Part shown: positions 52,801 to 64,000 of the stretch, one piece after another
Layout: every line of letters begins with the position of its first letter
How positions within the stretch are numbered: position 1 is the stretch's first letter
Assembly (NCBI GenBank): GCA_964019165.1
Contig: OZ025277.1
Location: forward strand, 1,940,453-2,004,452
Origin: Mastigias papua
Lineage: Eukaryota > Cnidaria > Scyphozoa > Rhizostomeae > Mastigiidae
Direction: 5' to 3'
DNA length: 64,000 nt
The notes under the pieces: generated by a model
Told to the model about the DNA's origin: nothing
What the model saw: only the letters and a program-made list of their open reading frames with translations
Database searches by the model: none
Translations under genes and position numbers: made by a program

Positions 52801-55800
52801 CAGAGTGTTTTCCTCTTATTTGTATTTTTTTGTTGTGAAATGCAACATATTTTTGTCTTCTCTGTTTAGTTCTCATTCGTGTGTAGTGATGACGCAGTTA
52901 TCACTCTCCCTTCTTCACAATCAAGTTTTTACCGGGTTCGAATCGTACTCAAATGCACTAAGTTAGCCCTTTTGCAGGCACGGCGCTGCCGAATAAAATT
53001 GAGGCGGCAAACAGTAGATTGCTTGATAAGGGCTAGAAAAATCATTGGCTTGCAAAATGTGGGGAGCTTAAGTTCCCCCAGCCCCCCCCCCCACTGACGT
53101 CGTGCCTGTTTCAGGCCATCATTTACCCATACAATGGCCTGGGAGTCCCGCTCGGGTCATTGGTTTACTTGCGCTTTCACTCTTAGTACTTTGTTGATTT
53201 TTTCTACTTGTTTTCTAAGCAGAACTCCGGTTTAATATCCATTATGATATCAATTTTATTTTTCCATTTTCAGAACTTTGCCATGGAAGAAATTACAAAT
53301 CTAGATTAGAATTTTTGGATATTTGCCAGAATATAATGGAGTTCTTTTCGAAATCCTTTTTCAAAGAGCATTTCTTCGACGAAGTCCTCGTCTTAGGAAA
53401 GGTAGTCATTATCTTCTGTTTTTCCAAATCTTTCATCAGTTCCAGATTTAGAGAAATTATTGTAATCATGGCAATAAGTTTATTAAGATTGTTCAAATCT
53501 TACCGCTGGTTTGTAGAGATTGGTGTAATCTTAGCTATATGTTTGTTAAGACTGTTGAAGTCTTGCCGCTGCAGCGCGCTGGTTTGTAGAGATAATTCAA
53601 GCTTTTCCTTTCGATTGTAAAACATACTTGAATATATTTTTTAGATTTGTTGTGACAATCAATTTTTTGTAAATCTATTATTTGGATATTTTGTTCGTAG
53701 GATCCGGTGGTAAATGTCCGTTTAAAAGTATGTAGCTTGTATCCATCCTTAAAATCTCAACTTCGTCTCCCTGGTGATAGGCTGTTATTACAAACGTTAG
53801 AACAGAATGCAAGGGAGTTAATGGCGCTGGAAACAGACAGAGATGTTTCAAATACTATACGAAAGGTATGTAGAGTCTAACAGTTCAGATCCTCTCTTAT
53901 CTGCACCTTTTTTAGTATTACTGTGAGAATCTTCCATTATTTGTGTTTCAAGAAGATGTGGAATGTACCTCTAGACAGATCTTAAACATCTTCAGGGTCC
54001 TTTTTACCTATGCCTAAGTATTCGTATGTAATAACAAGAACCAACACTGGAGCATTATCAAGTTCGATATGAAGTGCACTGGACCAGTGTGTAGTCCCTA
54101 TTTGTTGTATATATATTAAGACATATGAACAAACTGAAGTTAAGTTTTGTTGTTGTTCTAGGCTTTTGTTGAAATGGATAGGATACAATTGTCACGTGAT
54201 TCAGTGGTGGGTATTCTCTATGGCACTAGCTACAGTGCATTCAATACAATTGATCTCGTAATGCATGTCATACCGAAATTCTGCGTAGAAAACATACAGA
54301 AAAAAAACAAGTAATTGTTTAAAGGGAAAGTATACTGTATTGAACCATGGCATGGTTTGATTCCCACGGCACTTATGGGTACGCATTTAGTGCATGCCCA
54401 GATTCTATTATTATCAACGTGGATAGATGTCCTCTGTTCGTAAGTATCCATTCTTTGAGGCTTTTGGAAATACACATGCACACATTATTATTAGTACTAT
54501 TATTAAATCGTATTTTAACAGGTTGGCTTTTTTCAGAAAATTTGCATTTCTGTCTATGAAGGACCAATATAACAATAGCAAGAAATCAGTTAGAATATAC
54601 AGTTAAATCCAAATCTAAAAGTCCATAGAGAGTAGGAGACAAAACTAAAAAGTGAAATTAGCCAAGTTTCGTTTGAATCTGCAGATAGAGCGTTCTTTCC
54701 TCAATTCTACTGATAACGTGTTAAAGGCAAGTGCACCTTGTACAACAAATGACCTTCTTCCTGCTGCATTGTTCAATTTACATTATTTTACCGCAGCTAT
54801 TTACAGACTTCACTTGTTGTCTACCACTTTCATATGCTATTGTTTATACAATTTCTTTTTAGAGCACAGAAGTAAACAGGGAAGAAGATATTCTCGATAA
54901 AAAGAAGGAAGAACAGGAGAAACAAATTATTGAAGTATGTTTAGTCTTTTTAGAAGTTGATTCTTTGTATCTGAATAATCCATTACTTATACCTGCCCTC
55001 TTGATTTCGCCTCTCAGGAAATCGCTTGGTCAAAGCTTCTATATGATGTTTAGTTGTATCTATAAATAGGCATTTACAGAGGTAGATTTTTTTGCAGAAG
55101 TTGTGCTTTTGCAAACTCTGTTATATGCAGGTTGTTTGACTGTCCTTCAAAGATGGTCTCCCCTTACGCTTTACAGCGTGTCCAATATATCTGTCCACCA
55201 CCCTAAAAGCAACCAAACTATGAATTCAATTTTTACATTACTTGTAGGATGAGCGAAAGCATGAAAATATGGTAAGTAGGATGACAAGAAATCAAACGAA
55301 CTCAGCAAATAACCATAAAAGAACGAGTGTTACAAGCTCCTCTTCAAGGGATTTACCCAAAAGAGGTCTGTTTCCTTTCATCTTTTTGCTTTGATTTTGT
55401 CATTGTTGTGCATTTCATGAGAGAAATTTTGCAGATCTAGGCTTACGCCCATATCTTAGTAATTTCATCACCAGATATTTATGGTCCTTTTCACTACTCC
55501 TAAGGAAATTCTTGAGCCATTGAATTCTTAAAGCGCAAGTTGGACTTATCAGATTCTCGTCATCTCTTTCAGTTGTTTCGAAAAATCTAGTTAAAATTAA
55601 AGAAGTCGATGGCAAGAGGACAACCAGTAAATCTGATACTAGCATAAACATGGGGACAAGCACTTCGGCGTGTATGTATTGATCACTAGTGTCATAGCTT
55701 TGCCATTGCATTCTTTAAATAGACTAAAGTAAGTGAACCCTTGTAGCAGATATTTCTTTGTGGTACAGAGCAGAAAACATACTCTGAAGAAAGGAGGCAT

Positions 55801-57262
55801 AGCAGAAACATGGGACAAGCTTTTTCGGCCTACACTCTGCAGAATATACAGAGTCAAGTTACTGATCCAAAGTATGCGGATGTTTTGTACGCTGGTAGAA
55901 AATTTAAACTAGGAAGATTTTCAGTGTATTTGGCTATGGTTCCTTTTTCAAGTTAAGTTTGTTAAAAAGTAAGATTTAATGTTCCCATAAAAAATCTATC
56001 AAAGTTGTGACTAACTACGTAATTGTTGCTTCAACTGCGAGTTGTTACCCAAAAATGTAAGGTAGTTGCAATAAACGCCAAGCATACACGATAGCTCTGA
56101 ATTCTTTGAGACAGCCTTTTTAGTGGTTCATGTTTTGAGGAGTTTTTTTATATCTTTTCCATCTTCATTTATACAAATAGTTCAATATCATTTTTTCTCA
56201 AAAATTTCATGCAATGCAATGCTCAGTGGATACAATCTCGTTTGCAGCTAAAGCATCAACGGTGCGTCGCTCTTCAAACCCTACCAATATCTCCAGAGCT
56301 GCAGGTTTCAACCCTAGTGAATCGAAGCAGAAGTCGACCGTACCACAATCAAAGACTTCAGTCACAAGTCTTAAAATCAACTCATCAAGAACTACTAAAC
56401 CGTAAGTACACCTTAATGTATTTCTTATTTTTTGTTTCGAATTCCTCTATCTATGAGATTTTTTTCGATTCACTCACAGCAAATTTATCCACATATCAAC
56501 AACATCAAAAACATAGCCAAATAAGTGTTCTCCTTCCGTAAGCAACAATTTTTATCCAATGGTTATTTTTGATAGTTTGTAGTTTAGTTGATGCTATGCC
56601 TACAATTGTTCTGAGAAAGTTAGATAGCCAATTCTTTCACTCGAACAAGTGAATGCATTTTATTTGTTTTCGTTGCTGGCAAAGTTAAGATTTCATGCGA
56701 CCAGTCCTTGTTTCATTCACACAGTCGTGAGATAATCGTGAGCTGATTCCAAAGTTAGCCAGAGCCGTGAGCTATATTACATACACGAACGGATGACACT
56801 AGGTTGTTTCTTTGAATTTTTGTGCTGTGACATCTCTTCTGTCGTATTTCAAAATTAGCCTCGAAACTCATGGCAGTCACTGTAAACAGTGGTTTGTCCC
56901 ATATATCACCCTAATGTTTGGGCAGTACCTGTATGCTTGAAAATATTCATCCTGATCCACTAGCTCTGTCGAATATGAAGACCGGTTGCATTTCTAGTGG
57001 CCTTCTAACTAGTGTTGTGATCAATTATAAGCGATCGATCGTTAAGTTTTCTTTTATTCGCGCGGCAGATGAACACTGTAATACCTTAAACTACTTATAT
57101 GATTGTTAGAAGTAAGTGAAATATGAATTTGTCGAGTGGCTACACATTCGATTTTAGCTTCCTTGGATTTGCTTATGGAAATCATCTTTTAGGTCTACTG
57201 TTGATTCGCGTATGACATCATCAAGAAAAGCTGTTTCTTTGCCTGGCTTCAAAAAGAGCTAG
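35448..57262 (+). CDS. PPP4R4: Protein phosphatase 4 regulatory subunit 4
   Basis: Complete in 24 exons: 35448-35573, 38395-38468, 38965-39215, 41317-41390, 41868-41974, 43202-43309, 43891-44012, 44633-44758, 45995-46104, 46748-46825, 49541-49660, 50218-50295, 50476-50556, 51219-51398, 52279-52384, 53274-53401, 53701-53865, 54162-54206, 54685-54726, 54863-54934, 55248-55365, 55573-55671, 56248-56401, 57193-57262. Phases join throughout: 877 codons plus TAG; human PPP4R4 is 873. Conserved blocks include EEIEKLTVDENLNLLERSLY, ALCQDVDMEVRATMCAELDS, WCAYNFPAMLLF, LSSDQIYYKF, LDICQNIMEFFSKSFF and DPVVNVRLKVC. Most of the protein is HEAT/ARM-like helical repeats; a charged helix (about 708-740) precedes a Ser/Thr-rich basic tail. 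The family binds the PP4 catalytic subunit in the cytosol. Start supported by in-frame TAA at 35436-35438 and a favourable context (A at -3, G at +4). Confidence 0.95.
35574..38394 (+). other. First intron of PPP4R4, 2.8 kb
   Basis: Plain AT-rich sequence with GT-rich and GAT-rich stretches near 37230-37390. No repeat element or nested gene was recognised. Confidence 0.6.
39439..39636. repeat. 98-bp tandem duplication
   Basis: Two adjacent copies of a 98-bp unit (beginning GAGGACCAGAGTGC) differ at about one position (GAGATAG versus GAGAAAG). In PPP4R4 intron 3; the near-identity suggests a recent duplication. Confidence 0.9.
41785..41880. repeat. Degenerate CTTAGATT minisatellite overlapping a splice acceptor
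   Basis: Variants of TTAGATTCTTAGATTATC repeat up to and across the start of PPP4R4 exon 5 (41868). The acceptor ATCTCAG at 41861-41867 is itself one variant of the repeat. Confidence 0.6.
43642..43768. mobile_element. Short MITE, perfect 17-bp terminal inverted repeats
   Basis: The 127-bp element starts with AAGGCCCATTTCCACTT and ends with its exact inverse. It lies between PPP4R4 exons 6 and 7. No clear target duplication. Confidence 0.75.
46930..47160. repeat. Degenerate ~30-bp minisatellite
   Basis: Seven or so diverged copies of a unit like GGTTGCGATGCAATTG-TCTTCAC run through the PPP4R4 intron after exon 10. Confidence 0.6.
48630..49115 (+). mobile_element. 5'-truncated non-LTR retrotransposon (LINE) remnant
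   Basis: A frame at 48630-48995 encodes the C-terminal end typical of LINE reverse transcriptases: LQLLVTEIYRTR, FMKEVFVEREIHYNLR, then AAYGLENVSFLGQNLWRDLP and a cysteine pair in CNCRLCKSC before YLGYI and a stop. The catalytic part is missing. The following 120 bp end in a TTATTATTATTATC tail, as in CR1-like elements. It lies in the PPP4R4 intron between exons 10 and 11, in the same sense as the gene. Confidence 0.85.
49684..50040. repeat. Complex (GAT)n microsatellite with (GATCAT)n core
   Basis: About 350 bp of GAT/GGT/AAT triplets. Near 49915-49955 it changes to eight or so copies of the self-complementary hexamer GATCAT. It begins about 25 bp after PPP4R4 exon 11; the long Met-rich frames here are artefacts. 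Confidence 0.93.
52975..53108. mobile_element. hAT-like MITE
   Basis: Ends CAGGCACGGCG and CGTCGTGCCTG are inverse copies with one mismatch, 134 bp apart, around a C-run and a GGGAGCTTAAGTTCCCCC palindrome. CAGG termini recall hAT elements. No 8-bp target duplication was seen. Confidence 0.45.
54727..54862 (+). other. GC-AG intron of PPP4R4
   Basis: Exon 19 (54685-54726) is followed by GCAAGT instead of GT. The context AAG|GCAAGT fits the strong consensus of the rare GC-AG class, and phase 0 is kept on both sides (exon 20 starts at 54863). Confidence 0.65.
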
Positions 57263-58886
57263 CTATTTTCTGCTGGACTCTGTATGCTACATTCAATGAA
57301 AATAGTTTGATTTGACAACTTTCTTTCCACGATTTATTCACCGGGGCTGTTAATATTTTACTCTAAATTATTTTAAATGTTGATAGTCTTGAATTACTCT
57401 CCACATCATAGATTCTTTCATTTATGTGTTTTGGTGGCAACACTCTTTAACAAGCAGAATTTCTTCTTTGAAGTAATTTGGTACCCTTTTTGACTTGAGT
57501 AAGTTTGTGTGTGAAATTAACTGCAAGTGCACGAGGGAGAGTGATGTCTAGAGCTTGCACTGCGTTTAAACTACTAGGTATGTGGTTCAAATTATCTTCA
57601 CGTTGTACTCTATTAGTAGGAGCACACGCCATAAGAACATTGAGGCTCGATTTGCCAGCAAATAAGAACACTCCTAGAACACGGTTAGCCTCAGATGAGA
57701 ATTTTTACATGCACTCAACTGCCCACATTTTTGGCAGACAAATTTTAGTGAGGTAGATAATAAACATCACCACTTGTTGATTTATCTTCAATAGTAGCCC
57801 CATCCCCCACCCCTGCCCCCACCCCCCGGCTGACTGTCTGAGAAGCTGTATATTGCATGTAATTTCTGAGATATTTGCAAAAGACCACTAAAAAGACAAG
57901 AACATTTGTAGCAACATTTGAGCCGAATATTGTCAGGGAATCGAAGACACTGAGTCTCAACGAAGACTATCTGGTTCTTTTCAAAAGGAAGTTTGTATGG
58001 CATAAACATTAGGCGTAATATCAGATTCCATAATATTGGAACAGCCATCTTCTGCAATTTCGTTTTCCTATTCATTCTCGTTTTGAATCCACTTTGGTCT
58101 TGCCATCAGGAAGAAACTTGAGTAAGGCACTTTATGATTTTAGCATGTGCTACTGTAAATCCACAAATTGGCCCCCCCCTCAGAAACCCCTGAAACCTGA
58201 GAAACCCCCTATTTTATAGCAGCACATTGTTAATTAAGTCCTCCTTGATTATGCCCCCGGCACAGAAAATAACGAAAACATTATTATATACTAAGTTTGT
58301 ATTTGGATTAGTCTTTTAATATTGTGACGACAAGGAGAATTGACAGTGAGTTTTTATGTGACCAGTTTCAGATCGTTTTAGAAGTCCCCTCTTATAGGCT
58401 CTGTAAGCCCCCCGGAACAGATCCCTGCCCGAAAACATAAAAAGAAATTGCGCCCAGAGGCTAGATTTGAGGATTTACGGCAAGCATTTGAACCCTGGTG
58501 GATGAACAGCAACTATCTTTACATTCTACAAGCTGTGTATATATTATTTAGGGTAACGGAACCTATATCAATTTGTTTGATATTTGCAACGAACTTTGAT
58601 AGGTTAGAACGTGATATCTATTTGTACATGTGTATTTAGCGCACAAGAGAGTGATGTTTTAATTAGTAAATAACGATCTGTTATTATTCCATAATTGAGA
58701 GAGCATGAAACTATTTATTTGTGAGATATGATGGATAATGCTAATTGATACAATTATCAGCTTTACTTGTCATTGTTCTCACCAGACTTTTCCTAGACAG
58801 ATCCATTACAAGATTGATACAGTGCCTGTCAAAAGTCTTAGAGCACTTCCTATGATTCATGCCACACCTACAGTACCCCCATTTTC
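57263..58886. other. PPP4R4 3' flank before the satellite array
   Basis: Probably begins with the PPP4R4 3' UTR; a candidate AATAAA is at 57759-57764. C-rich runs occur near 57800-57830 and 58170-58215. The sequence near 58150 (TACTGTAAATCCACAAATTG) resembles the end of the MITE-like element at 17953-18284. No gene was recognised. Confidence 0.5.
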
Positions 58887-61800
58887 CCAAGGCTATAGCC
58901 TTACTTTTTGGCCAAAATTGGCTCATTTTCATCACTTTTCAATCTCCAATCAAGATCAATCATAGTCAATTTGGGTCATTTTTGGCCAAAATACCAAGGC
59001 TATAGCCTTACTTTTTGGCCAAAATTGGCTCATTTTCATCACTTTTCAATCTCCAATCAAAATCAATCATAGTCAATTTGGGTCATTTTTTGGCCAAAAT
59101 ACCAAGACTATAGCCTTACTTTTTGGCCAAAATTGGCTCATTTTCATCACTTTTCAATCTCCAATCAAAATCAATCATAGTCAATTTGGGTCAAGTTTGG
59201 CCAAAATACCAAGGCTATAGCCTTACTTTTTGGCCAAAATTGGCTCATTTTCATCACTTTTCAATCTCCAATCAAAATCAATCATAGTCAATTTGGGTCA
59301 ATTTTGGCCAAAATACCAAGGCTATAGCCTTACTTTTTGGCCAAAATTGGCTCATTTTCATCACTTTTCAATCTCCAATCAAAATCAATCATAGTCAATT
59401 TGGGTCAATTTTGGCCAAAATACCAAGGCTATAGCCTTACTTTTTGGCCAAAGTTGGCTCATTTTCATCACTTTTCAATCTCCAATCAAAATCAATCATA
59501 GTCAATTTGGGTCAATTTTGGCCAAAATACCAAGGCTATAGCCTTACTGTTTGGCCAAAATTGGCTCATTTTCATCACTTTTCAATCTCCAATCAAAATC
59601 AATCATAGTCAATTTGGGTCATTTTTGGCCAAAATACCAAGGCTATAGCCTTACTTTTTGGCCAAAATTGGCTCATTTTCATCACTTTTCAATCTCCAAT
59701 CAAAATCAATCATAGTCAATTTCGGTCAATTTTGGCCAAAATACCAAGGCTATAGCCTTACTTTTTGGCCAAAATTGGCTCATTTTCATCACTTTTCAAT
59801 CTCCAATCAAAATCAATCATAGTCAATTTGGGTCATTTTTGGCCAAACTACCAAGGCTATAGCCTTACTTTTTGGCCAAAATTGGCTCATTTTCATCACT
59901 TTTCAATCTCCAATCAAAATCAATCATAGTCAATTTGGGTCAATATTGGCCAAACTACCAAGGCTATAGCCTTACTTTTTGGCCAAAATTGGCTCATTTT
60001 CATCACTTTTCAATCTCCAATCAAAATCAATCATAGTCAATTTGGGTCACTTTTGGCCAAAATACCAAGGCTATAGCCTTACTTTTTGGCCAAAATTGGC
60101 TCATTTTCATCACTTTTCAATCTCCAATCAAAATCAATCATAGTCAATTTGGGTCATGTTTGGCCAAAATACCAAGGCTATAGCCTTACTTTTTGGCCAA
60201 AATTGGCTCATTTTCATCACTTTTCAATCTCCAATCAAAATCAATCATAGTCAATTTGGGTCAATTTTGGCCAGAATACCAAGGCTATAGCCTTACTGTT
60301 TGGCCAAAATTGGCTCATTTTCATCACTTTTCAATCTCCAATCAAAATCAATCATAGTCAATTTCGGTCAATTTTGGCCAACATACCAAGGCTATAGCCT
60401 TACTGTTTGGCCAAAATTGGCTCATTTTCATCACTTTTCAATCTCCAATCAAAATCAATCATAGTCAATTTCGGTCAATTTTGGCCAAAATACCACGGCT
60501 ATAGCCTTACTTTTTGGCCAAAATTGGCTCATTTTCATCACTTTTCAATCTCCAATCAAAATCAATCATAGTCAATTTGGGTCACTTTTGGCCAAAATAC
60601 CAAGGCTATAGCCTTACTTTTTGGCCAAAATTGGCTCATTTTCATCACTTTTCAATCTCCAATCAAAATCAATCATAGTCAATTTGGGTCAATTTTGGCC
60701 AAAATACCAAGGCTATAGCCTTACTTTTTGGCCAAAATTGGCTCATTTTCATCACTTTTCAATCTCCAATCAAAATCAATCATAGTCAATTTGGGTCAAT
60801 TTTGGCCAAACTACCAAGGCTATAGCCTTACTGTTTGGCCAAACTTGGCTCATTTTCATCACTTTTCAATCTCCAATCAAAATCAATCATAGTCAATTTG
60901 GGTCACTTTTGGCCAAAATACCAAGGCTATAGCCTTACTTTTTGGCCAAAATTGGCTCATTTTCATCACTTTTCAATCTCCAATCAAAATCAATCATAGT
61001 CAATTTGGGTCAATTTTGGCCAAAATACCAAGGCTATAGCCTTACTTTTTGGCCAAAATTGGCTCATTTTCATCACTTTTCAATCTCCAATCAAAATCAA
61101 TCATAGTCAATTTGGGTCATTTCTGGCCAAACTACCAAGGCTATAGCCTTACTTTTTGGCCAAAATTGGCTCATTTTCATCACTTTTCAATCTCCAATCA
61201 AAATCAATCATAGTCAATTTGGGTCAATTTTGGCCAAAATACCAAGGCTATAGCCTTACTTTTTGGCCAAAATTGGCTCATTTTCATCACTTTTCAATCT
61301 CCAATCAAAATCAATCATAGTCAATTTGGGTCAATTTTGGCCAGAATACCAAGGCTATAGCCTTACTGTTTGGCCAAAATTGGCTCATTTTCATCACTTT
61401 TCAATCTCCAATCAAACTCAATCATAGTCAATTTGGGTCATTTCTGGCCAAACTACCAAGGCTATAGCCTTACTTTTTGGCCAAAATTGGCTCATTTTCA
61501 TCACTTTTCAATCTCCAATCAAAATCAATCATAGTCAATTTGGGTCACTTTTGGCCAAAATACCAAGGCTATAGCCTTACTTTTTGGCCAAAATTGGCTC
61601 ATTTTCATCACTTTTCAATCTCCAATCAAAATCAATCATAGTCAATTTGGGTCATGTTTGGCCAAAATACCAAGGCTATAGCCTTACTTTTTGGCCAAAA
61701 TTGGCTCATTTTCATCACTTTTCAATCTCCAATCAAAATCAATCATAGTCAATTTGGGTCAATTTTGGCCAGAATACCAAGGCTATAGCCTTACTTTTTG

Positions 61801-64000
61801 GCCAAAATTGGCTCATTTTCATCACTTTTCAATCTCCAATCAAAATCAATCATAGTCAATTTGGGTCACTTTTGGCCAAAATACCAAGGCTATAGCCTTA
61901 CTTTTTGGCCAAAATTGGCTCATTTTCATCACTTTTCAATCTCCAATCAAAATCAATCATAGTCAATTTGGGTCATGTTTGGCCAAAATACCAAGGCTAT
62001 AGCCTTACTTTTTGGCCAAAATTGGCTCATTTTCATCACTTTTCAATCTCCAATCAAAATCAATCATAGTCAATTTGGGTCAATTTTGGCCAAAATACCA
62101 AGGCTATAGCCTTACTTTTTGGCCAAAATTGGCTCATTTTCATCACTTTTCAATCTCCAATCAAAATCAATCATAGTCAATTTGGGTCAATTTTGGCCAA
62201 AATACCAAGGCTATAGCCTTACTTTTTGGCCAAAATTGGCTCATTTTCATCACTTTTCAATCTCCAATCAAAATCAATCATAGTCAATTTCGGTCAATTT
62301 TGGCCAACATACCAAGGCTATAGCCTTACTGTTTGGCCAAAATTGGCTCATTTTCATCACTTTTCAATCTCCAATCAAAATCAATCATAGTCAATTTGGG
62401 TCATTTTTGGCCAAAATACCAAGGCTATAGCCTTACTTTTTGGCCAAAATTGGCTCATTTTCATCACTTTTCAATCTCCAATCAAAATCAATCATAGTCA
62501 ATTTGGGTCAATTTTGGCCAAAATACCAAGGCTATAGCCTTACTGTTTGGCCAAAATTGGCTCATTTTCATCACTTTTCAATCTCCAATCAAAATCAATC
62601 ATAGTCAATTTCGGTCAAGTTTGGCCAACATAAAAAGGCTATAGTCTTACTTTTTGGCCAAAATTGGCTCATTTTCATCACTTTTCAATCTCCAATCAAA
62701 ATCAATCATAGTCAATTTGGGTCAATTTTGGCCAAAATACCAAGGCTATAGCCTTACTGTTTGGCCAAAATTGGCTCATTTTCATCACTTTTCAATCTCC
62801 AATCAAAATCAATCATAGTCAATTTGGGTCATTTTTGGCCAAACTACCAAGGCTATAGCCTTACTTTTTGGCCAAAATTGGCTCATTTTCATCACTTTTC
62901 AATCTCCAATCAAAATCAATCATAGTCAATTTGGGTCAAGTTTGGCCAAAATACCAAGGCTATAGCCTTACTTTTTGGCCAAAAGTGGCTCATTTTCATC
63001 ACTTTTCAATCTCCAATCAAAATCAATCATAGTCAATTTGGGTCATTTTTGGCCAGAATACCAAGGTTATAGTCTTACTTTTTGGCCAAAATTGGCTCAT
63101 TTTCATCACTTTTCAATCTCCAATCAAAATCAATCATAGTCAATTTGGGTCATTTTTTGCCAAAATACCAAGGCTATAGCCTTACTTTTTGGCCAAACTT
63201 GGCTCATTTTCATCACTTTTCAATCTCCAATCAAAATCAATCATAGTCAATTTGGGTCATTTCTGGCCAAACTACCAAGGCTATAGCCTTACTTTTTGGC
63301 CAAAATTGGCTCATTTTCATCACTTTCAATCTCCAATCAAAATCAATCATAGTCAATTTGGGTCATTTTTGGCCAGAATACCACGGTTATAGCCTTACTT
63401 TTTGGCCAAAATTGGCTCATTTTCATCACTTTTCAATCTCCAATCAAAATCAATCATAGTCAATTTCGGTCAAGTTTGGCCAACATAAAAAGGCTATAGT
63501 CTTACTTTTTGGCCAAAATTGGCTCATTTTCATCACTTTTCAATCTCCAATCAAAATCAATCATAGTCAATTTCGGTCAATTTTGGCCAAAATACCAAGG
63601 CTATAGCCTTACTGTTTGGCCAAAATTGGCTCATTTTCATCACTTTTCAATCTCCAATCAAAATCAATCATAGTCAATTTGGGTCATTTTTGGCCAAACT
63701 ACCAAGGCTATAGCCTTACTTTTTGGCCAAAATTGGCTCATTTTCATCACTTTTCAATCTCCAATCAAAATCAATCATAGTCAATTTTTGTCAAGTTTGG
63801 CCAAAATACCAAGGCTATAGCCTTACTTTTTGGCCAAAATTGGCTCATTTTCATCACTTTTCAATCTCCAATCAAAATCAATCATAGTCAATTTGGGTCA
63901 TTTTTGGCCAGAATACCAAGGTTATAGTCTTACTTTTTGGCCAAAATTGGCTCATTTTCATCACTTTTCAATCTCCAATCAAAATCAATCATAGTCAATT
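58887..64000. repeat. Satellite DNA, 107-bp monomer, about 48 copies, right end outside the window
   Basis: A head-to-tail array with a 107-bp period (for example starts at 58887, 58994, 59102, 59209). Copies are mostly 95 percent or more alike. Each monomer has the 14-bp palindrome AAGGCTATAGCCTT and usually two TTTTGGCCAAAA palindromes, one of them across the monomer junction. Variable sites include ACTTTTT/ACTGTTT, AATTTGGG/AATTTCGG and the four bases after GGTCA. No coding frame runs through the array. It starts about 1.6 kb after the PPP4R4 stop codon. Confidence 0.98.

Noticed and set aside
57505..57756. 83-codon frame after PPP4R4
   Set aside because: No recognised similarity; probably 3' UTR or flank.
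63189..63392. Open frame in the satellite array
   Set aside because: Arises from one base deletion in a monomer and does not recur in other monomers.
58887..64000. CRISPR array
   Set aside because: The repeats are contiguous 107-bp monomers without unique spacers, in an animal genome.

Overview
The window is nuclear DNA of an animal, most likely a marine invertebrate. Three intron-rich genes with clear animal homologues have GT-AG introns in matching phases, and the rest is filled with (TA)n microsatellites, MITEs, tRNA-derived repeats, a Ty3-type retrotransposon and a satellite array. I cannot assign a phylum. No bacterial-style operons, CRISPR arrays or rRNA genes were seen.

Layout. (1) 95-4291, plus: last nine coding exons of a carbamoyl-phosphate synthetase of the CPS1/CPS-III type. 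It ends in a stop codon where the dihydroorotase part of CAD would begin. (2) 4324-8967: no recognised gene, only decayed repeats. (3) 8968-28906, minus: an R7-family RGS gene (DEP, DHEX, GGL and RGS domains) with 16 exons placed; its first exon(s) upstream of 28906 were not found. Its introns carry many repeats, including a complete Ty3-type element (22406-26905) with identical 120-bp LTRs and an open 1349-codon gag-pol frame. (4) 28907-35447: non-coding, with a palindrome between two (TA)n tracts. (5) 35448-57262, plus: complete PPP4R4 gene, 24 exons, 877 codons, including one apparent GC-AG intron. One of its introns holds a LINE reverse-transcriptase remnant. (6) 57263-58886: unassigned. 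(7) 58887-64000: about 48 tandem copies of a 107-bp satellite monomer that runs off the window, with signs of an eight-monomer higher-order repeat.

The three genes are not an operon and need not act together: nitrogen metabolism (CPS), G-protein signalling (RGS) and phosphatase regulation (PPP4R4).

The most unusual non-genic signal is a recurring motif in palindromic or (TA)n-flanked repeats: a CTGANGA-like box, a short stem-loop, then GAAA(C). It looks like the core of a hammerhead ribozyme, as known from Penelope-like elements. It occurs at about 920-990, 7635-7665, 13960-14210, 14325-14477, 26957-26990 and 30741-30925. No copy could be folded into a complete ribozyme by eye, so this is a hypothesis.
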